Origin: Chloroflexota bacterium
GTDB taxonomy: Bacteria > Chloroflexota > UBA6077 > JACCZL01
Direction: 5' to 3'
Assembly (NCBI GenBank): GCA_030447245.1
Contig: JAUJPG010000013.1
Location: 1-64,000, forward strand
DNA length: 64,000 bases
This document shows, piece after piece, positions 47,101 to 55,853 of this stretch (the first letter of the stretch is position 1; every line of letters starts with the position of its first letter). The notes below the pieces were generated by a model. It did no database searches. It was not told the DNA's origin and saw only the letters and a program-made list of their open reading frames with translations. Both the position numbers and the translations under genes were made by a program.

Positions 47101-47383
47101 GTCCTGCCGCGCACACCCGCTGCAACGTCCGTGCGCCGTGCTCGGCATCCCCCGCTGAATACGCTCCCGGCCCATTCTACCGGGCCGCCCCGCTCGCGGG
47201 CACCAGTAAAGGCACGGACGATGGGGTGGCACGAGGGCGTCTCGAACCCTCGGCCCTCCGTCGTTCGTCCGTTCCTGGCCCTGGCGCGTCACGAGATCGT
47301 GCCGCGCTCGTGTGCTTCCCGTAGCGGAGTCGCCATCGATTCGCTGGTAGAGTCGAGGCGGGCACGCTCCAGGAGAGGCGAGC

Positions 47384-47758
47384 ATGGCGATTGTGGACGA
47401 GGTGCTGGCCGGCATGGTGGCCGAGCTGCGGGCGGATCTCACCCGAACCGGGCTGACCCACCACCGCGGCGGGCTTGCTCGCGGCGTGGCCTGGGCCGAG
47501 GCGGCTGGGCGGGGGCCGGATGGGGCCTGGCTGGAGCTGCGGCTGCACCACCGCCCGTCGGAGCGGCGGATGGACGCCGGCCTGCTAGCCTACCTGCCGG
47601 TCGCGCGTGGGGGCCGCACAACCGTCGTCGGCACGCGCTCTGCGTCGTACCAGGATGTCCCGGGCGAAATCGCCAACCGGCTGGCCAGGGAGGTGACTGA
47701 CTGGCTTCAGGCGGCCGCCGAAGGACGCACCGCGCCCGTCCGCCTGCCGATGCGCTGA
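47384..47758 (+). CDS. conserved hypothetical protein, 124 residues
   Basis: An ATG at 47384 with AGGAGAGG about 6 nt upstream opens a compact alpha/beta sequence: VDEVLAGMVAELRADLTRTG, GPDGAWLELRLHHRPSERRM, and NRLAREVTDWLQAAAEGRT. It has no signal peptide, membrane segment or motif I recognise. The charged, balanced composition and clear ribosome binding site argue that it is a real gene. It is followed in the same direction by another hypothetical gene at 47859. Confidence 0.65.
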   Translation: MAIVDEVLAGMVAELRADLTRTGLTHHRGGLARGVAWAEAAGRGPDGAWLELRLHHRPSERRMDAGLLAYLPVARGGRTTVVGTRSASYQDVPGEIANRLAREVTDWLQAAAEGRTAPVRLPMR

Positions 47759-47858
47759 CCAGCCGCGACCGAGGGCCAGCCACGCCCGGATGGTCAATGG
47801 CTCCGGCCGGGGATCTCGGGGTATCCTCTTCCAGAAGAGGATCCGGGGAGGTAGCGGG

Positions 47859-48413
47859 ATGTTCGAGCGGTTCCGGCGCGCGCTCAAGCGGACAGCGCCC
47901 TTCGCCGACGCGGCGACCAATGGCAGCGTGGCCCGACCAAGCGCCGTCCGCCCCGGGCTGGCTGCCAAGCTACCGCTAGACGCGCCTCCTGCCACCTCGG
48001 TCGCCGCCCTGGTGGAGCTTCCGGCCGATCGGCTGGCGGCGCAGCCCGACGTCCCGGAGCAGCCGGTCCCTCTGCCGGCGCTGCCCGGTGCCACACGGGC
48101 ACGGGTTGGGGTGGTCCTGGCGGCGAGGCGCCCGAGTCTGCCGGCGCTGACCCTGCCGATCCCGCACGTGCCAAAGCGAGCGATCCTCGCCGCCGGTATT
48201 TGCGCCGGCCTGGTCGGTCCAGCAGTCACCCGCCAGCTCGCCGCGCGTGCCTTGCTGTCGGCGCTCGGCCCCAGCCGCTCGCCGGCACCGGCCACACCGG
48301 GGCCGGTGTGGGAGTCCACGACTGTCGAGATCATCCGCATAGCCTCAACCGGCCAGCCACCAGGCCAGGCCGCCGCGGTAGTCGGCAAGCTCCTGGACCA
48401 GCTCCGCCGCTAA
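47859..48413 (+). CDS. hypothetical protein with one central hydrophobic segment
   Basis: 184 residues from an ATG at 47859 with GGGGAGG 7 nt upstream. The basic start FERFRRALKRTAPFADAAT is followed by a Pro/Ala-rich stretch. A hydrophobic segment follows (KRAILAAGICAGLVGPAVTR), then a short amphipathic end (VEIIRIASTG...VVGKLLDQLRR). It is probably a small membrane-associated protein. No family recognised. Confidence 0.5.
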   Translation: MFERFRRALKRTAPFADAATNGSVARPSAVRPGLAAKLPLDAPPATSVAALVELPADRLAAQPDVPEQPVPLPALPGATRARVGVVLAARRPSLPALTLPIPHVPKRAILAAGICAGLVGPAVTRQLAARALLSALGPSRSPAPATPGPVWESTTVEIIRIASTGQPPGQAAAVVGKLLDQLRR

Positions 48414-48533
48414 CCGGGAGGGGCAGACACAGCAGCCCGAAGGCGACGCCAGCCCCGGGATGATGCCGCCGCCGCTCAGGACTTCGTTGCGGGTACCGTC
48501 GTGGACATGCGGCCGGGCACGCCGACGGATGAG

Positions 48534-49316
48534 TCAGCCGAGGCTGGCGACGGCCTCGTCGTTCACCCGGCGGCCCTTGTTCCGCAGCCACGCGCGACGG
48601 GCCTCCTGGTGCTCGTCGCTGGCCAGGACCAGGTTCATCGCCGCCTGGTACGCCTGGAGGAATTGTTCCCAGTCCAGGTCGTGCGCCTGATTGGACAGGC
48701 GCTTGGCCCAGGTCATGCTCGGCCGTGGGACGTCCAGGTAGCGCTCGGCCCAGGACTCCAACTCGCTCTCGAGGTCGGGGCGCGGGACGACCCGATTGAC
48801 CAGCCCGATCCGGTACGCCTCGGCCGCGTCGACATTCTCGCCGCTCAGGACCAAGTGGCGCGCCCAGCCCATGCCGATCACCCGCGGCAGCCGGTACGTG
48901 CCCATGCCCGGCAGGAACGCCTCTCGCGCGGCCGGTAGGCCGAGGACAGCATCGGCGGCGGCGATTCGGACGTCGCAGGCGATGGCCAACTGGAGACCGC
49001 CGCCGATGCAGTAGCCCTGGATACCTGCGATGACGACCTTGTCGAGCGTCTCCATCGCGCGGAAGGCGTGCTCGGCGGCCGGGAAAAAGCTGTTCGGGAT
49101 CTCACCCCGCGCGAGCTGGGTCAGGTCCAGGCCGCTGCAGAACGCCCGTCCCTCGCCGGTCAGCAAGACCACGCGGACCGTGTCGTCTTCCTGCATTTCG
49201 CGGGCGGCGGCCAGCAGGTCGGCAGGCCACTGGTGACCCATAGCGTTGAGCACCTCGGGACGGTTGAGCCGGATCTCGCCGATGGGGCCGCGCTTGAAAC
49301 ACGCTATCCTCGCCAT
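48534..49316 (-). CDS. enoyl-CoA hydratase/isomerase family protein
   Basis: 260 residues from an ATG at 49316 with GGGAGG 5 nt upstream. Crotonase signatures: IGEIRLNRPEVLNAM at the start, GEGRAFCSGLDLTQLARG (first oxyanion Gly), and GYCIGGGLQLAIACDVRIAA (second oxyanion Gly). The helix carrying the catalytic Glu reads REAFLPGMGTYRLPRVIG. Glu is present in the first catalytic position only, so hydratase, isomerase or another crotonase activity are all possible. The gene is transcribed divergently from sat. Confidence 0.9.
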   Translation of the reverse strand: MARIACFKRGPIGEIRLNRPEVLNAMGHQWPADLLAAAREMQEDDTVRVVLLTGEGRAFCSGLDLTQLARGEIPNSFFPAAEHAFRAMETLDKVVIAGIQGYCIGGGLQLAIACDVRIAAADAVLGLPAAREAFLPGMGTYRLPRVIGMGWARHLVLSGENVDAAEAYRIGLVNRVVPRPDLESELESWAERYLDVPRPSMTWAKRLSNQAHDLDWEQFLQAYQAAMNLVLASDEHQEARRAWLRNKGRRVNDEAVASLG

Positions 49317-49571
49317 GGCCACCTCCCGCCCGGGCACGATAGCAGGGCATCAGGGAACGGGCAACACGCACCCGGCAACACGCTCGCTGAAGCGCTGCAT
49401 CGTCAGGCTCGCCCGTCCGTCGCCCGATCGAGAGGCCCCCGCGCCTTGCCTGCGAGTGACGCCTCCTGGTACCGTTAGCCGCCTGTGTCGGCGCCGCCGA
49501 CGCGGCCGTTTTTTTGCCGTTGCCCCCGCGGACCCCGGCCGGGCACGGATGGATTGGACCAGTCTACGCCC

Positions 49572-50750
49572 ATGGCCGGTGCTGCTAGCCTCCTCGACGC
49601 CCAGACCGCGACCGTCCCGCTCGTCGACGCTGTCCTGACCGGCGGCGAGCGCTCCGCCGCCGTCGATCGCGCCGCTGGCCTGCGCCGCCTTCGCCTGGAC
49701 AGCGTGGCCGCCTCCGACCTGGAGTGCCTGGCGACGGGCATCTTCAGCCCGCTCACCGGCTTCCTCGCCGAGCGGGACTATCGCTCGGTCGTCTCCGACA
49801 TGCGCCTGGCGGACGGCTCGCCCTGGAGCATCCCGGTCGGGCTGGCCGTGGACGAGGAGACCGCGAGTGGGCTGCGCGAGGGCCGGGAGCTAGCCCTGGA
49901 AGACGAGCGCGGGGTGCTAGTGGGACTGCTCGAGCTGGCCGAGCGTTACCGCTACGACAAGGCCGAAGAGGCGAAACACGTCTACCGAACCGAGGACGCT
50001 GCGCATCCCGGCGTGGCACGCCTGTACGCGCAGGGCGACGTCCTGCTGGCGGGCACGGTGTCCATGCTGGAGGCGCCGAACCCGACCCCGTTCGACGACC
50101 ACAAGCTACCGCCGGCCCGTACCCGTGCCCTGTTTGCCGAACGCGGCTGGGGCAGCGTTGTCGGCTTCCAGACCCGCAACCCGATCCACCGCGCCCACGA
50201 GTACCTTCAGAAATGCGCGCTGGAGATCGTGGATGGGCTGTTCCTGCACCCGCTAGTCGGGGCGACCAAGTCGGACGACATTCCGGCCGACGTCCGGATG
50301 CGGAGCTACCAGGTCCTGCTGAAGGATTATTACCCGGCCCAGCGGACGTTGCTCGGGGTGTTCCCGGCCGCGATGCGCTACGCCGGCCCGCGCGAGGCGA
50401 TCTTCCATGCGCTGTGTCGGCGCAACTACGGCTGCACCCACTTCATCGTCGGGCGCGACCACGCCGGTGTTGGCAACTACTACGGCACCTACGACGCCCA
50501 GCACATCTTCCGCGAGTTCAGCCCCGGCGAGCTGGGGATCACCCCCTTCTTCGTCGAGCACACCTTCTACTGCCGCGCGTGCGGCAACATGGCGAGCGCC
50601 AAGACCTGCCCGCACGACGCCGCCGACCACCTGACCCTCTCCGGTACCAGGGTGCGCGAGATGCTCATGGCCGGCGAGCCCCTGCCACTCGAGTACACTC
50701 GCCCGGAAGTCTCGGCCGTCCTGATCGAGGGCTACGCGGGCCGCGCATAG
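49572..50750 (+). CDS. sat: sulfate adenylyltransferase (ATP sulfurylase), monomeric type
   Basis: 392 residues from an ATG at 49572; there is no strong ribosome binding site, and the frame is open to 49485. The fold matches Sat/MET3: [33 protein letters not shown] (the Q-x-R-N-P-x-H-x-x-H ATP site), [20 protein letters not shown], and [16 protein letters not shown] Cys cluster, [16 protein letters not shown], may bind zinc as in several bacterial Sat enzymes. It makes adenosine-5'-phosphosulfate from ATP and sulfate. It is the first gene of a tight operon (gaps 16, 2 and 2 nt) ending at 54041, which completes PAPS synthesis through the APS kinase at 52188. Confidence 0.95.
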   Translation: MAGAASLLDAQTATVPLVDAVLTGGERSAAVDRAAGLRRLRLDSVAASDLECLATGIFSPLTGFLAERDYRSVVSDMRLADGSPWSIPVGLAVDEETASGLREGRELALEDERGVLVGLLELAERYRYDKAEEAKHVYRTEDAAHPGVARLYAQGDVLLAGTVSMLEAPNPTPFDDHKLPPARTRALFAERGWGSVVGFQTRNPIHRAHEYLQKCALEIVDGLFLHPLVGATKSDDIPADVRMRSYQVLLKDYYPAQRTLLGVFPAAMRYAGPREAIFHALCRRNYGCTHFIVGRDHAGVGNYYGTYDAQHIFREFSPGELGITPFFVEHTFYCRACGNMASAKTCPHDAADHLTLSGTRVREMLMAGEPLPLEYTRPEVSAVLIEGYAGRA

Positions 50751-50766
50751 ATGACGGTGTAGCCGC

Positions 50767-52185
50767 GTGGCTGATCGCAGCCGTGTCCTGATGTTGGGGA
50801 TTGACTCGGCCCCGCCCGAGCTTCTCTTCGACGAGCTCCGCGGCGACCTGCCGGTCCTCTCGGGCCTGTTTGACCGCGGTCTCTGGGGGCCGCTCGAGAG
50901 CTGCATACCCGCGATCACCGTGCCCGCCTGGATGACGGCGATGACGTCGAAGGACCCGGGCGAGCTTGGTATCTACGGCTTTCGCAACCGCGCCGACCAT
51001 TCCTACGACAAGTTGGCAATGGCGACTTCGCAGATGGTCCGTGAAGACACCATCTGGGACGTCCTCGGCCGGTCCGGCCGGTCCAGCGTCGTCATGGCCG
51101 TCCCGCCTGCCTTTCCGCCAAAGCCGATCCGCGGCAGCATGGTCGGCTGCTTCCTGACCCCGAGCGATACCTCGCAGTACACCTATCCTGCCAGCCTGCG
51201 CGACGAGATCCGGCGGCTCGTCGGCGAGTACCTGGTCGACGTCATGAGCTTTCGGTCCGAGGACAAGGAGTACATTCGCCGTTCCTGCGTTGACATGACC
51301 GAGCGGCGCTTCCGGGTGATCCGGCATTTGATGCAGAACCGCGACTGGGACCTCTTCGCCGCCGTCGAGATCGGCTCGGATCGGATTCAGCACGGACTCT
51401 GGCGGGACCACGACGTCTCCCACCCGCGTCACGATCCCGACTCGCCCTTCGCGACGGCGATCCGCGACTACTACCGCCTGATCGACGACCAGGTCGGCTC
51501 GGTCCTCGATCTGGCCGGTGACGATACGGCCGTGATGATCGTCTCGGATCATGGGGCCAGGACCGCCGCCGGGTTCATCTGCATCAACGACTGGCTGATC
51601 CGCGAGGGCCTGCTGACCCTCACGTCCCAACCACCCCGCATGACGCCCTTCTCGAAGGTGGCGGTCGACTGGTCCAGGACAATCGCCTGGGGCGAAGGCG
51701 GCTACTACGCCCGGATCTTCATGAACGTCCGCGGTCGCGAGCCCGAGGGCACGATTGCACCTCAGGATTACGAGCGGGCCCGCGACGACCTGGCCGAGCG
51801 CCTGCGCGCGATCCCGGCCCCTGACGGCTCACCGCTTGCCACCCAGGTGTACAAGCCTGAAGAGATCTATCGCCGGGTTCGCAACGTCGCCCCTGATCTG
51901 ATCGTCTACTTCGACGACCTCGCCTGGCGATCGAACGGGTACGTCGGGCATGGCTCGGTCTACACGACCGAGAACGACATCGGTCCGGACGATGCCAACC
52001 ACGCTCGGTATGGCGTCTTCGGCCTGGTCGACGGCACGACGCGCGGCGACAATGTCCAGGGCCTGCGGCTGCTCGACGTCGGACCGACGATCCTCGACCT
52101 GCTGGGCGAGCCGATCCCAGACGACATGCAGGGACGTCCGTTGACCGAACTATCCCACCAACCGAAAGACCGGATGGGGGGGTAG
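50767..52185 (+). CDS. alkaline-phosphatase-superfamily phosphodiesterase, Thr nucleophile
   Basis: 472 residues from a GTG at 50767. [15 protein letters not shown] supplies the first metal Asp. [20 protein letters not shown] holds the nucleophile Thr as in type I phosphodiesterase/nucleotide pyrophosphatases. [17 protein letters not shown] and IVSDHGART provide the remaining ligands. It has no formylglycine Cys, so it is not a sulfatase. It lies between sat and cysC with gaps of 16 and 2 nt, so it is tied to sulfate activation. It could clear PAP or pyrophosphate-like by-products, or act on a phospho- or sulfo-glycan; both ideas are inference. It is soluble, without signal peptide or membrane anchor. 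Confidence 0.88.
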   Translation: MADRSRVLMLGIDSAPPELLFDELRGDLPVLSGLFDRGLWGPLESCIPAITVPAWMTAMTSKDPGELGIYGFRNRADHSYDKLAMATSQMVREDTIWDVLGRSGRSSVVMAVPPAFPPKPIRGSMVGCFLTPSDTSQYTYPASLRDEIRRLVGEYLVDVMSFRSEDKEYIRRSCVDMTERRFRVIRHLMQNRDWDLFAAVEIGSDRIQHGLWRDHDVSHPRHDPDSPFATAIRDYYRLIDDQVGSVLDLAGDDTAVMIVSDHGARTAAGFICINDWLIREGLLTLTSQPPRMTPFSKVAVDWSRTIAWGEGGYYARIFMNVRGREPEGTIAPQDYERARDDLAERLRAIPAPDGSPLATQVYKPEEIYRRVRNVAPDLIVYFDDLAWRSNGYVGHGSVYTTENDIGPDDANHARYGVFGLVDGTTRGDNVQGLRLLDVGPTILDLLGEPIPDDMQGRPLTELSHQPKDRMGG

Positions 52186-52187
52186 GT

Positions 52188-52734
52188 GTGACTCCACAAC
52201 AGGGCTTCACGCTCTGGTTCACCGGCCTGTCCGGCGCCGGCAAGACGACCATCTCTGGGCTCGTCGAGCACGCCTTGCGCGAGCGCGGGCTGCGCGTTGA
52301 GGTGCTCGACGGCGACGTCGTCCGCACCAATCTCTCGAAGGGGCTCACGTTCTCCAAAGAGGACCGCGACGAGAACATCCGTCGGATCGGCTTCGTCTGC
52401 CATCTCCTGAGCCGCAATGGCGTGGCGGCGATCGCGGCGGCGATCTCGCCGTACCAGGAAGTCCGCGACGAGGTCCGCGAGCGGATCGGCCGCTTCGTCG
52501 AGGTCTACGTCGAGTGTCCGCTGGACGCCCTGGTCGAGCGCGACGTCAAGGGCCTCTACAAGAAGGCGCTGGCCGGCGAGATCCAGAACTTCACCGGCGT
52601 CTCCGACCCGTACGAGCCGCCGACGCGCCCGAGGTCGTCGTGCGCACCGATCGAGAATCGCCTGAGGAGAGCGCCGCCCGGGTCTTGGGCACGCTCGAGG
52701 ACCTCGGCTACATCCCGCGCCGCGGCGGTGTTGA
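52188..52734 (+). CDS. cysC: adenylyl-sulfate kinase, frame break near the C-terminus
   Basis: The start is a GTG at 52188, 2 nt after the upstream stop, with GGGGGG before it. [20 protein letters not shown] is the P-loop. [39 protein letters not shown] and [18 protein letters not shown] follow, and [20 protein letters not shown] is the lid. After YEPP near 52621 the frame breaks. The true tail ([20 protein letters not shown], then [11 protein letters not shown]) lies in the next frame, and a second shift would reach the TGA at 52732. As sequenced, the first frame runs straight into the downstream gene and mimics a CysC-phosphohydrolase fusion. It phosphorylates APS to PAPS. Confidence 0.9.
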
Positions 52735-52736
52735 GG

Positions 52737-54041
52737 ATGCAGCGGAACGTCCTGTTCATCATGGTCGACTGCATGCGGGCCGACATCCTGGCCGACCGCC
52801 AGCGCTACCCCGCGCTGCCGACGATCGACGGCCTGCTCGCGCGGTCCACGAGCTTCGACGAGACGATCGCCGCCGCCACCACCACCACCCCGTCCGTCGC
52901 GACGATGCTGACCGGTCGCTACCCATCTGAGCACGGGATTCGCTCGTTGCTCGGCTACAAGCTTCAGCCAGACGTCGCCACCTTGGCCGAGGTGCTCCGC
53001 GACCAGGGGTACCACACCGTCGCCGAGGTGACCGGGCCGTTGTTCCCGGTGACCGGACTGAATCGTGGGTTCGACGTGTACAACCGGCGCGAGCGCAACT
53101 GCTACCTGGACACCGAATGGGGTAGCCGCCTGATCGCGACGCTCTCGGCGGGGCTGCCGGAGCCGTGGTTCATGTTTCTGCACCTGTGGGAGCTTCACTG
53201 GCCGCGACGGGCCAAGGGGTCGTTCGCCAGCCCGCGCTACGGCAAGCAGCTGTACCAGCGCTCGGTCGCCTACCTGGACAGCCAGCTTCCGCGCATCCTG
53301 GACGCCGTCGACCGCGACAAGACCCTGCTGGTCATCACCGGCGACCACGGCGAAGGCATCGCCGGAGCGATCGACGACCCCCGCCCGTGGGTCCAGCTCG
53401 CGATCCGTGCCGGGTACAGCTTGACCCGGGGTCTCCCTCCGAGGACCAAGAAGCGGATCCTCTCGTTCGGCAAGCAGGCGGTCCTGGTCGAGCGCGATCA
53501 ATCGGAGGTCGCCGGTCACGCCCAGCTCTGTGTCTACGACTACTTGATCCGCGTGCCGCTGATCTTCTCGGCGCCCGGCCTGGTCCCGGAAGGCCGCCGA
53601 CCGGACATCCAGGTCCGCCACATCGACATCGCGCCGACGATCCTGGACGCGGTCGGCGTCGACCCGAGCCCGCTCGGCTTGGCGCCGACGCTCCTACCGG
53701 TGATGCGCGGCGACGACGCGCAGGACCGCCCGGCCTTGACCGAGGCGCTCCAGACCATGCTCCACGACCAGGTCAACCGTCTGGTCGGGCTGCGGACCGG
53801 ACGCTATAAGTACATCGCTGCCCCCGACGACCCGACGGTCCCGCGCGAGCTGTACGACCTGGAAGCCGACCCGCTCGAAGGGCGCAACCTGGCCGGCGAG
53901 CGGCCGGACCTGCTCGAAGAGCTCCACGCCCAGCTCGAGCAGCTCCAGGACTCTCGCAATGGGTCGGACTCCGCGCGGATGTCGGCCGAGGAAGAAGCCG
54001 TCGTGCGCGCGCGCCTCGAAGCGCTCGGCTACCTGGAGTAG
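52737..54041 (+). CDS. sulfatase-superfamily phosphohydrolase/transferase with Thr at the nucleophile site
   Basis: 434 residues from an ATG at 52737, directly after the probable cysC stop, with GAGG overlapping. It begins [16 protein letters not shown]. The nucleophile region is [20 protein letters not shown], where the sulfatase motif C-x-P-S-R is replaced by T-x-[12 protein letters not shown] and [15 protein letters not shown] follow. Loss of both Cys and Arg excludes a formylglycine sulfatase. A phosphodiesterase or phosphotransferase (LtaS/phosphoglycerol-transferase-like chemistry) is likelier, without the membrane helices of LtaS. It is the last gene of the sat operon and converges on the GT39 array 33 nt away. 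Confidence 0.85.
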   Translation: MQRNVLFIMVDCMRADILADRQRYPALPTIDGLLARSTSFDETIAAATTTTPSVATMLTGRYPSEHGIRSLLGYKLQPDVATLAEVLRDQGYHTVAEVTGPLFPVTGLNRGFDVYNRRERNCYLDTEWGSRLIATLSAGLPEPWFMFLHLWELHWPRRAKGSFASPRYGKQLYQRSVAYLDSQLPRILDAVDRDKTLLVITGDHGEGIAGAIDDPRPWVQLAIRAGYSLTRGLPPRTKKRILSFGKQAVLVERDQSEVAGHAQLCVYDYLIRVPLIFSAPGLVPEGRRPDIQVRHIDIAPTILDAVGVDPSPLGLAPTLLPVMRGDDAQDRPALTEALQTMLHDQVNRLVGLRTGRYKYIAAPDDPTVPRELYDLEADPLEGRNLAGERPDLLEELHAQLEQLQDSRNGSDSARMSAEEEAVVRARLEALGYLE

Positions 54042-54074
54042 CCGCGCCGCTCCGCCTCAACATATGCGCCAAGG

Positions 54075-55853
54075 TCACCCTCGACCCACCTCGTAGATCC
54101 GGATCGTGGGCCCCGGACGCTCGTAGCGATCCAGGCCCCAGAATGGGGTGTACAGGTCTTCCAGGTCGAACGGCAACGACGTGCCATCCTGACCCGGAAG
54201 GAACTCCGCGACCAGGCGACCTTCGCGTGAGAGCGCGTCGTAAAAGGCCGTCTGGCGGGCCAGCTTCGGCGCGTCACCGCGGAAGCGCTCGTACTGGAAG
54301 CTGGAGACGATGAAGTAGCGGTGCGGGCCGCGGAGCGCTCGGGCTGGGTCAGAGACTGCGACGTTGTTGACGTTGAACAGATCGGTGTCGAGCTGCCAGC
54401 TGGGCCCGCCGTACGCGCGCGGGCGTCGGTCGCGGATCGTGTACTCCTCGAGCGCCACCTTGGCGCCTGGCGGGACGTTGTCGAGCGCCCAGCGGGCGGC
54501 GAGGACGCGGGTGTCCTCGCGCTGCACGAGCGCGTTGTGGCGGGCCACGTCGAGCGCTGGCTGGACCAGCGCGGCGACCGCGAGTGCCGCGGAGATCACC
54601 GGCCAGAGGCGGCCAGAGATAGCCGCGCCTGTTCCGCTACTAGCGTGGGCACGGCTCACCAGGAGGCCGATCCCGCAGCCGGCGAGCAGGCAAAAGAATG
54701 GCGCAACCGGTAGCGCGAAGCGGACGAAAAATAGCTCGGTGTCAAGCATGAAGCGCAGGTAGAGGACCGGGAAGGTCAGGACGACGAGGGCCTCGCGCAG
54801 CCGATGCCGGACGAGCAGCACGCTTCCGACGACGACGAGCGCCAGCACGCCCCAGCCCAGTCCCTGACCCAGCGCCTGGAGGTAGAGCAGCGCTGAGGGT
54901 CCCGGCACTTGCCCTTCCCAACCCTCGCCACCCAGCCGCAGCTGCGTCCGAAAGCCGGCCCAGAACTCGTTGGAGTCGAGCAGCGCGTACGGCGTGCCGG
55001 CCAGGAACGCCAGCCCGCCCGCGCCGAGCGAGACGGCGAGGAGCCAGGTGCGCGGCCACAATTCCTGGAGGACGCCATCAGGCGAGCGCGGCTGCGCGGC
55101 CGCTCGGGAGAGGACGTGGGCGAGCACGAGCGGACCAACGAACAGGCCGGCGTTGTACTTGGTTGACGTGGCCAGACCTCCCAGCACTCCAGCTAACAGG
55201 TAATTTCTCAGAGTCGGCCGCCGGACGATCTCTAGGCTGGCCGCGACGGACAGGACGAGCAGAAAGGTCGCCGGGACGTCGTTGGTGGCGTAATGCCCGT
55301 CGCGGACGTGGATGAACGCCAGCCCGAGGAAAGCCGCGGACGCCACTCCAGCCCAGGGGCCGGCCAGCCGCCAGCCGAGCCAGCCGACCGTGGCGACGGT
55401 TGCCCAGCCCATCAGGGCGCTGGTGAGGCGCCCGACCAACGCCACGCCCGTCGGTGGGCGGAGGGGACCGTCGCTCGTCGTCGCATCGGCATCCGTCTTT
55501 GGCGGTTGGAACCCGAGCAGCCGGTACTGGCCGTACAGCAGGTAGGTGAACAGCGATGGATTGCGAAAGTACTTCGGGTTGAGCGAGTCGGTGGCGATCA
55601 TGTCCATCGCCTTCCAACTGTAGTGCCCCTCGTCCGGATGGAACTGCCAGGGCAGCTGCCAGCCGACGCTCCAGAGCCGCGCCCCGAGCGAGACGGCCAG
55701 GGCGACGGCCAGCCACAGGGTGGGCGCCCCAGCCGCCGACCGCCAGCCAGCCCGGCCAGTCACCATCCGGGCGACGCTCGACGCCGGCGCATCGTCCATC
55801 GCCGGCCCGTCTGTGAGCGACGCGCTTCGGTCGGGCTCGGTGCGCGTCGCCAT
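54075..55853 (-). CDS. GT39/ArnT-like membrane glycosyltransferase
   Basis: 592 residues from an ATG at 55853 directly abutting the upstream stop (TAGATG). After a cytosolic start of about 45 residues, LWLAVALAVSLGARLWSVGW is the first helix. WQFHPDEGHYSWKAMDM is the first outer loop with the catalytic Asp-Glu, as in ArnT/GT83 and GT39. About 11 further helices follow. The C-terminal 130 residues are extracytoplasmic (VALEEYTIRDRRPRAYGGPS; RYFIVSSFQYERFRGDAPK). It transfers sugars from polyprenyl-phosphate donors. It is the last gene of the array and the most diverged, lacking the GHPGVTTMW motif of its neighbours. Confidence 0.88.
   Translation of the reverse strand: MATRTEPDRSASLTDGPAMDDAPASSVARMVTGRAGWRSAAGAPTLWLAVALAVSLGARLWSVGWQLPWQFHPDEGHYSWKAMDMIATDSLNPKYFRNPSLFTYLLYGQYRLLGFQPPKTDADATTSDGPLRPPTGVALVGRLTSALMGWATVATVGWLGWRLAGPWAGVASAAFLGLAFIHVRDGHYATNDVPATFLLVLSVAASLEIVRRPTLRNYLLAGVLGGLATSTKYNAGLFVGPLVLAHVLSRAAAQPRSPDGVLQELWPRTWLLAVSLGAGGLAFLAGTPYALLDSNEFWAGFRTQLRLGGEGWEGQVPGPSALLYLQALGQGLGWGVLALVVVGSVLLVRHRLREALVVLTFPVLYLRFMLDTELFFVRFALPVAPFFCLLAGCGIGLLVSRAHASSGTGAAISGRLWPVISAALAVAALVQPALDVARHNALVQREDTRVLAARWALDNVPPGAKVALEEYTIRDRRPRAYGGPSWQLDTDLFNVNNVAVSDPARALRGPHRYFIVSSFQYERFRGDAPKLARQTAFYDALSREGRLVAEFLPGQDGTSLPFDLEDLYTPFWGLDRYERPGPTIRIYEVGRG

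Noticed and set aside
47215..47275. A tRNA T-arm-like stretch (GAGGGTTCGAGACGCCCTC on the minus strand)
   Set aside because: The loop is 9 rather than 7 nt, and no D-arm, anticodon arm or acceptor stem can be paired around it.
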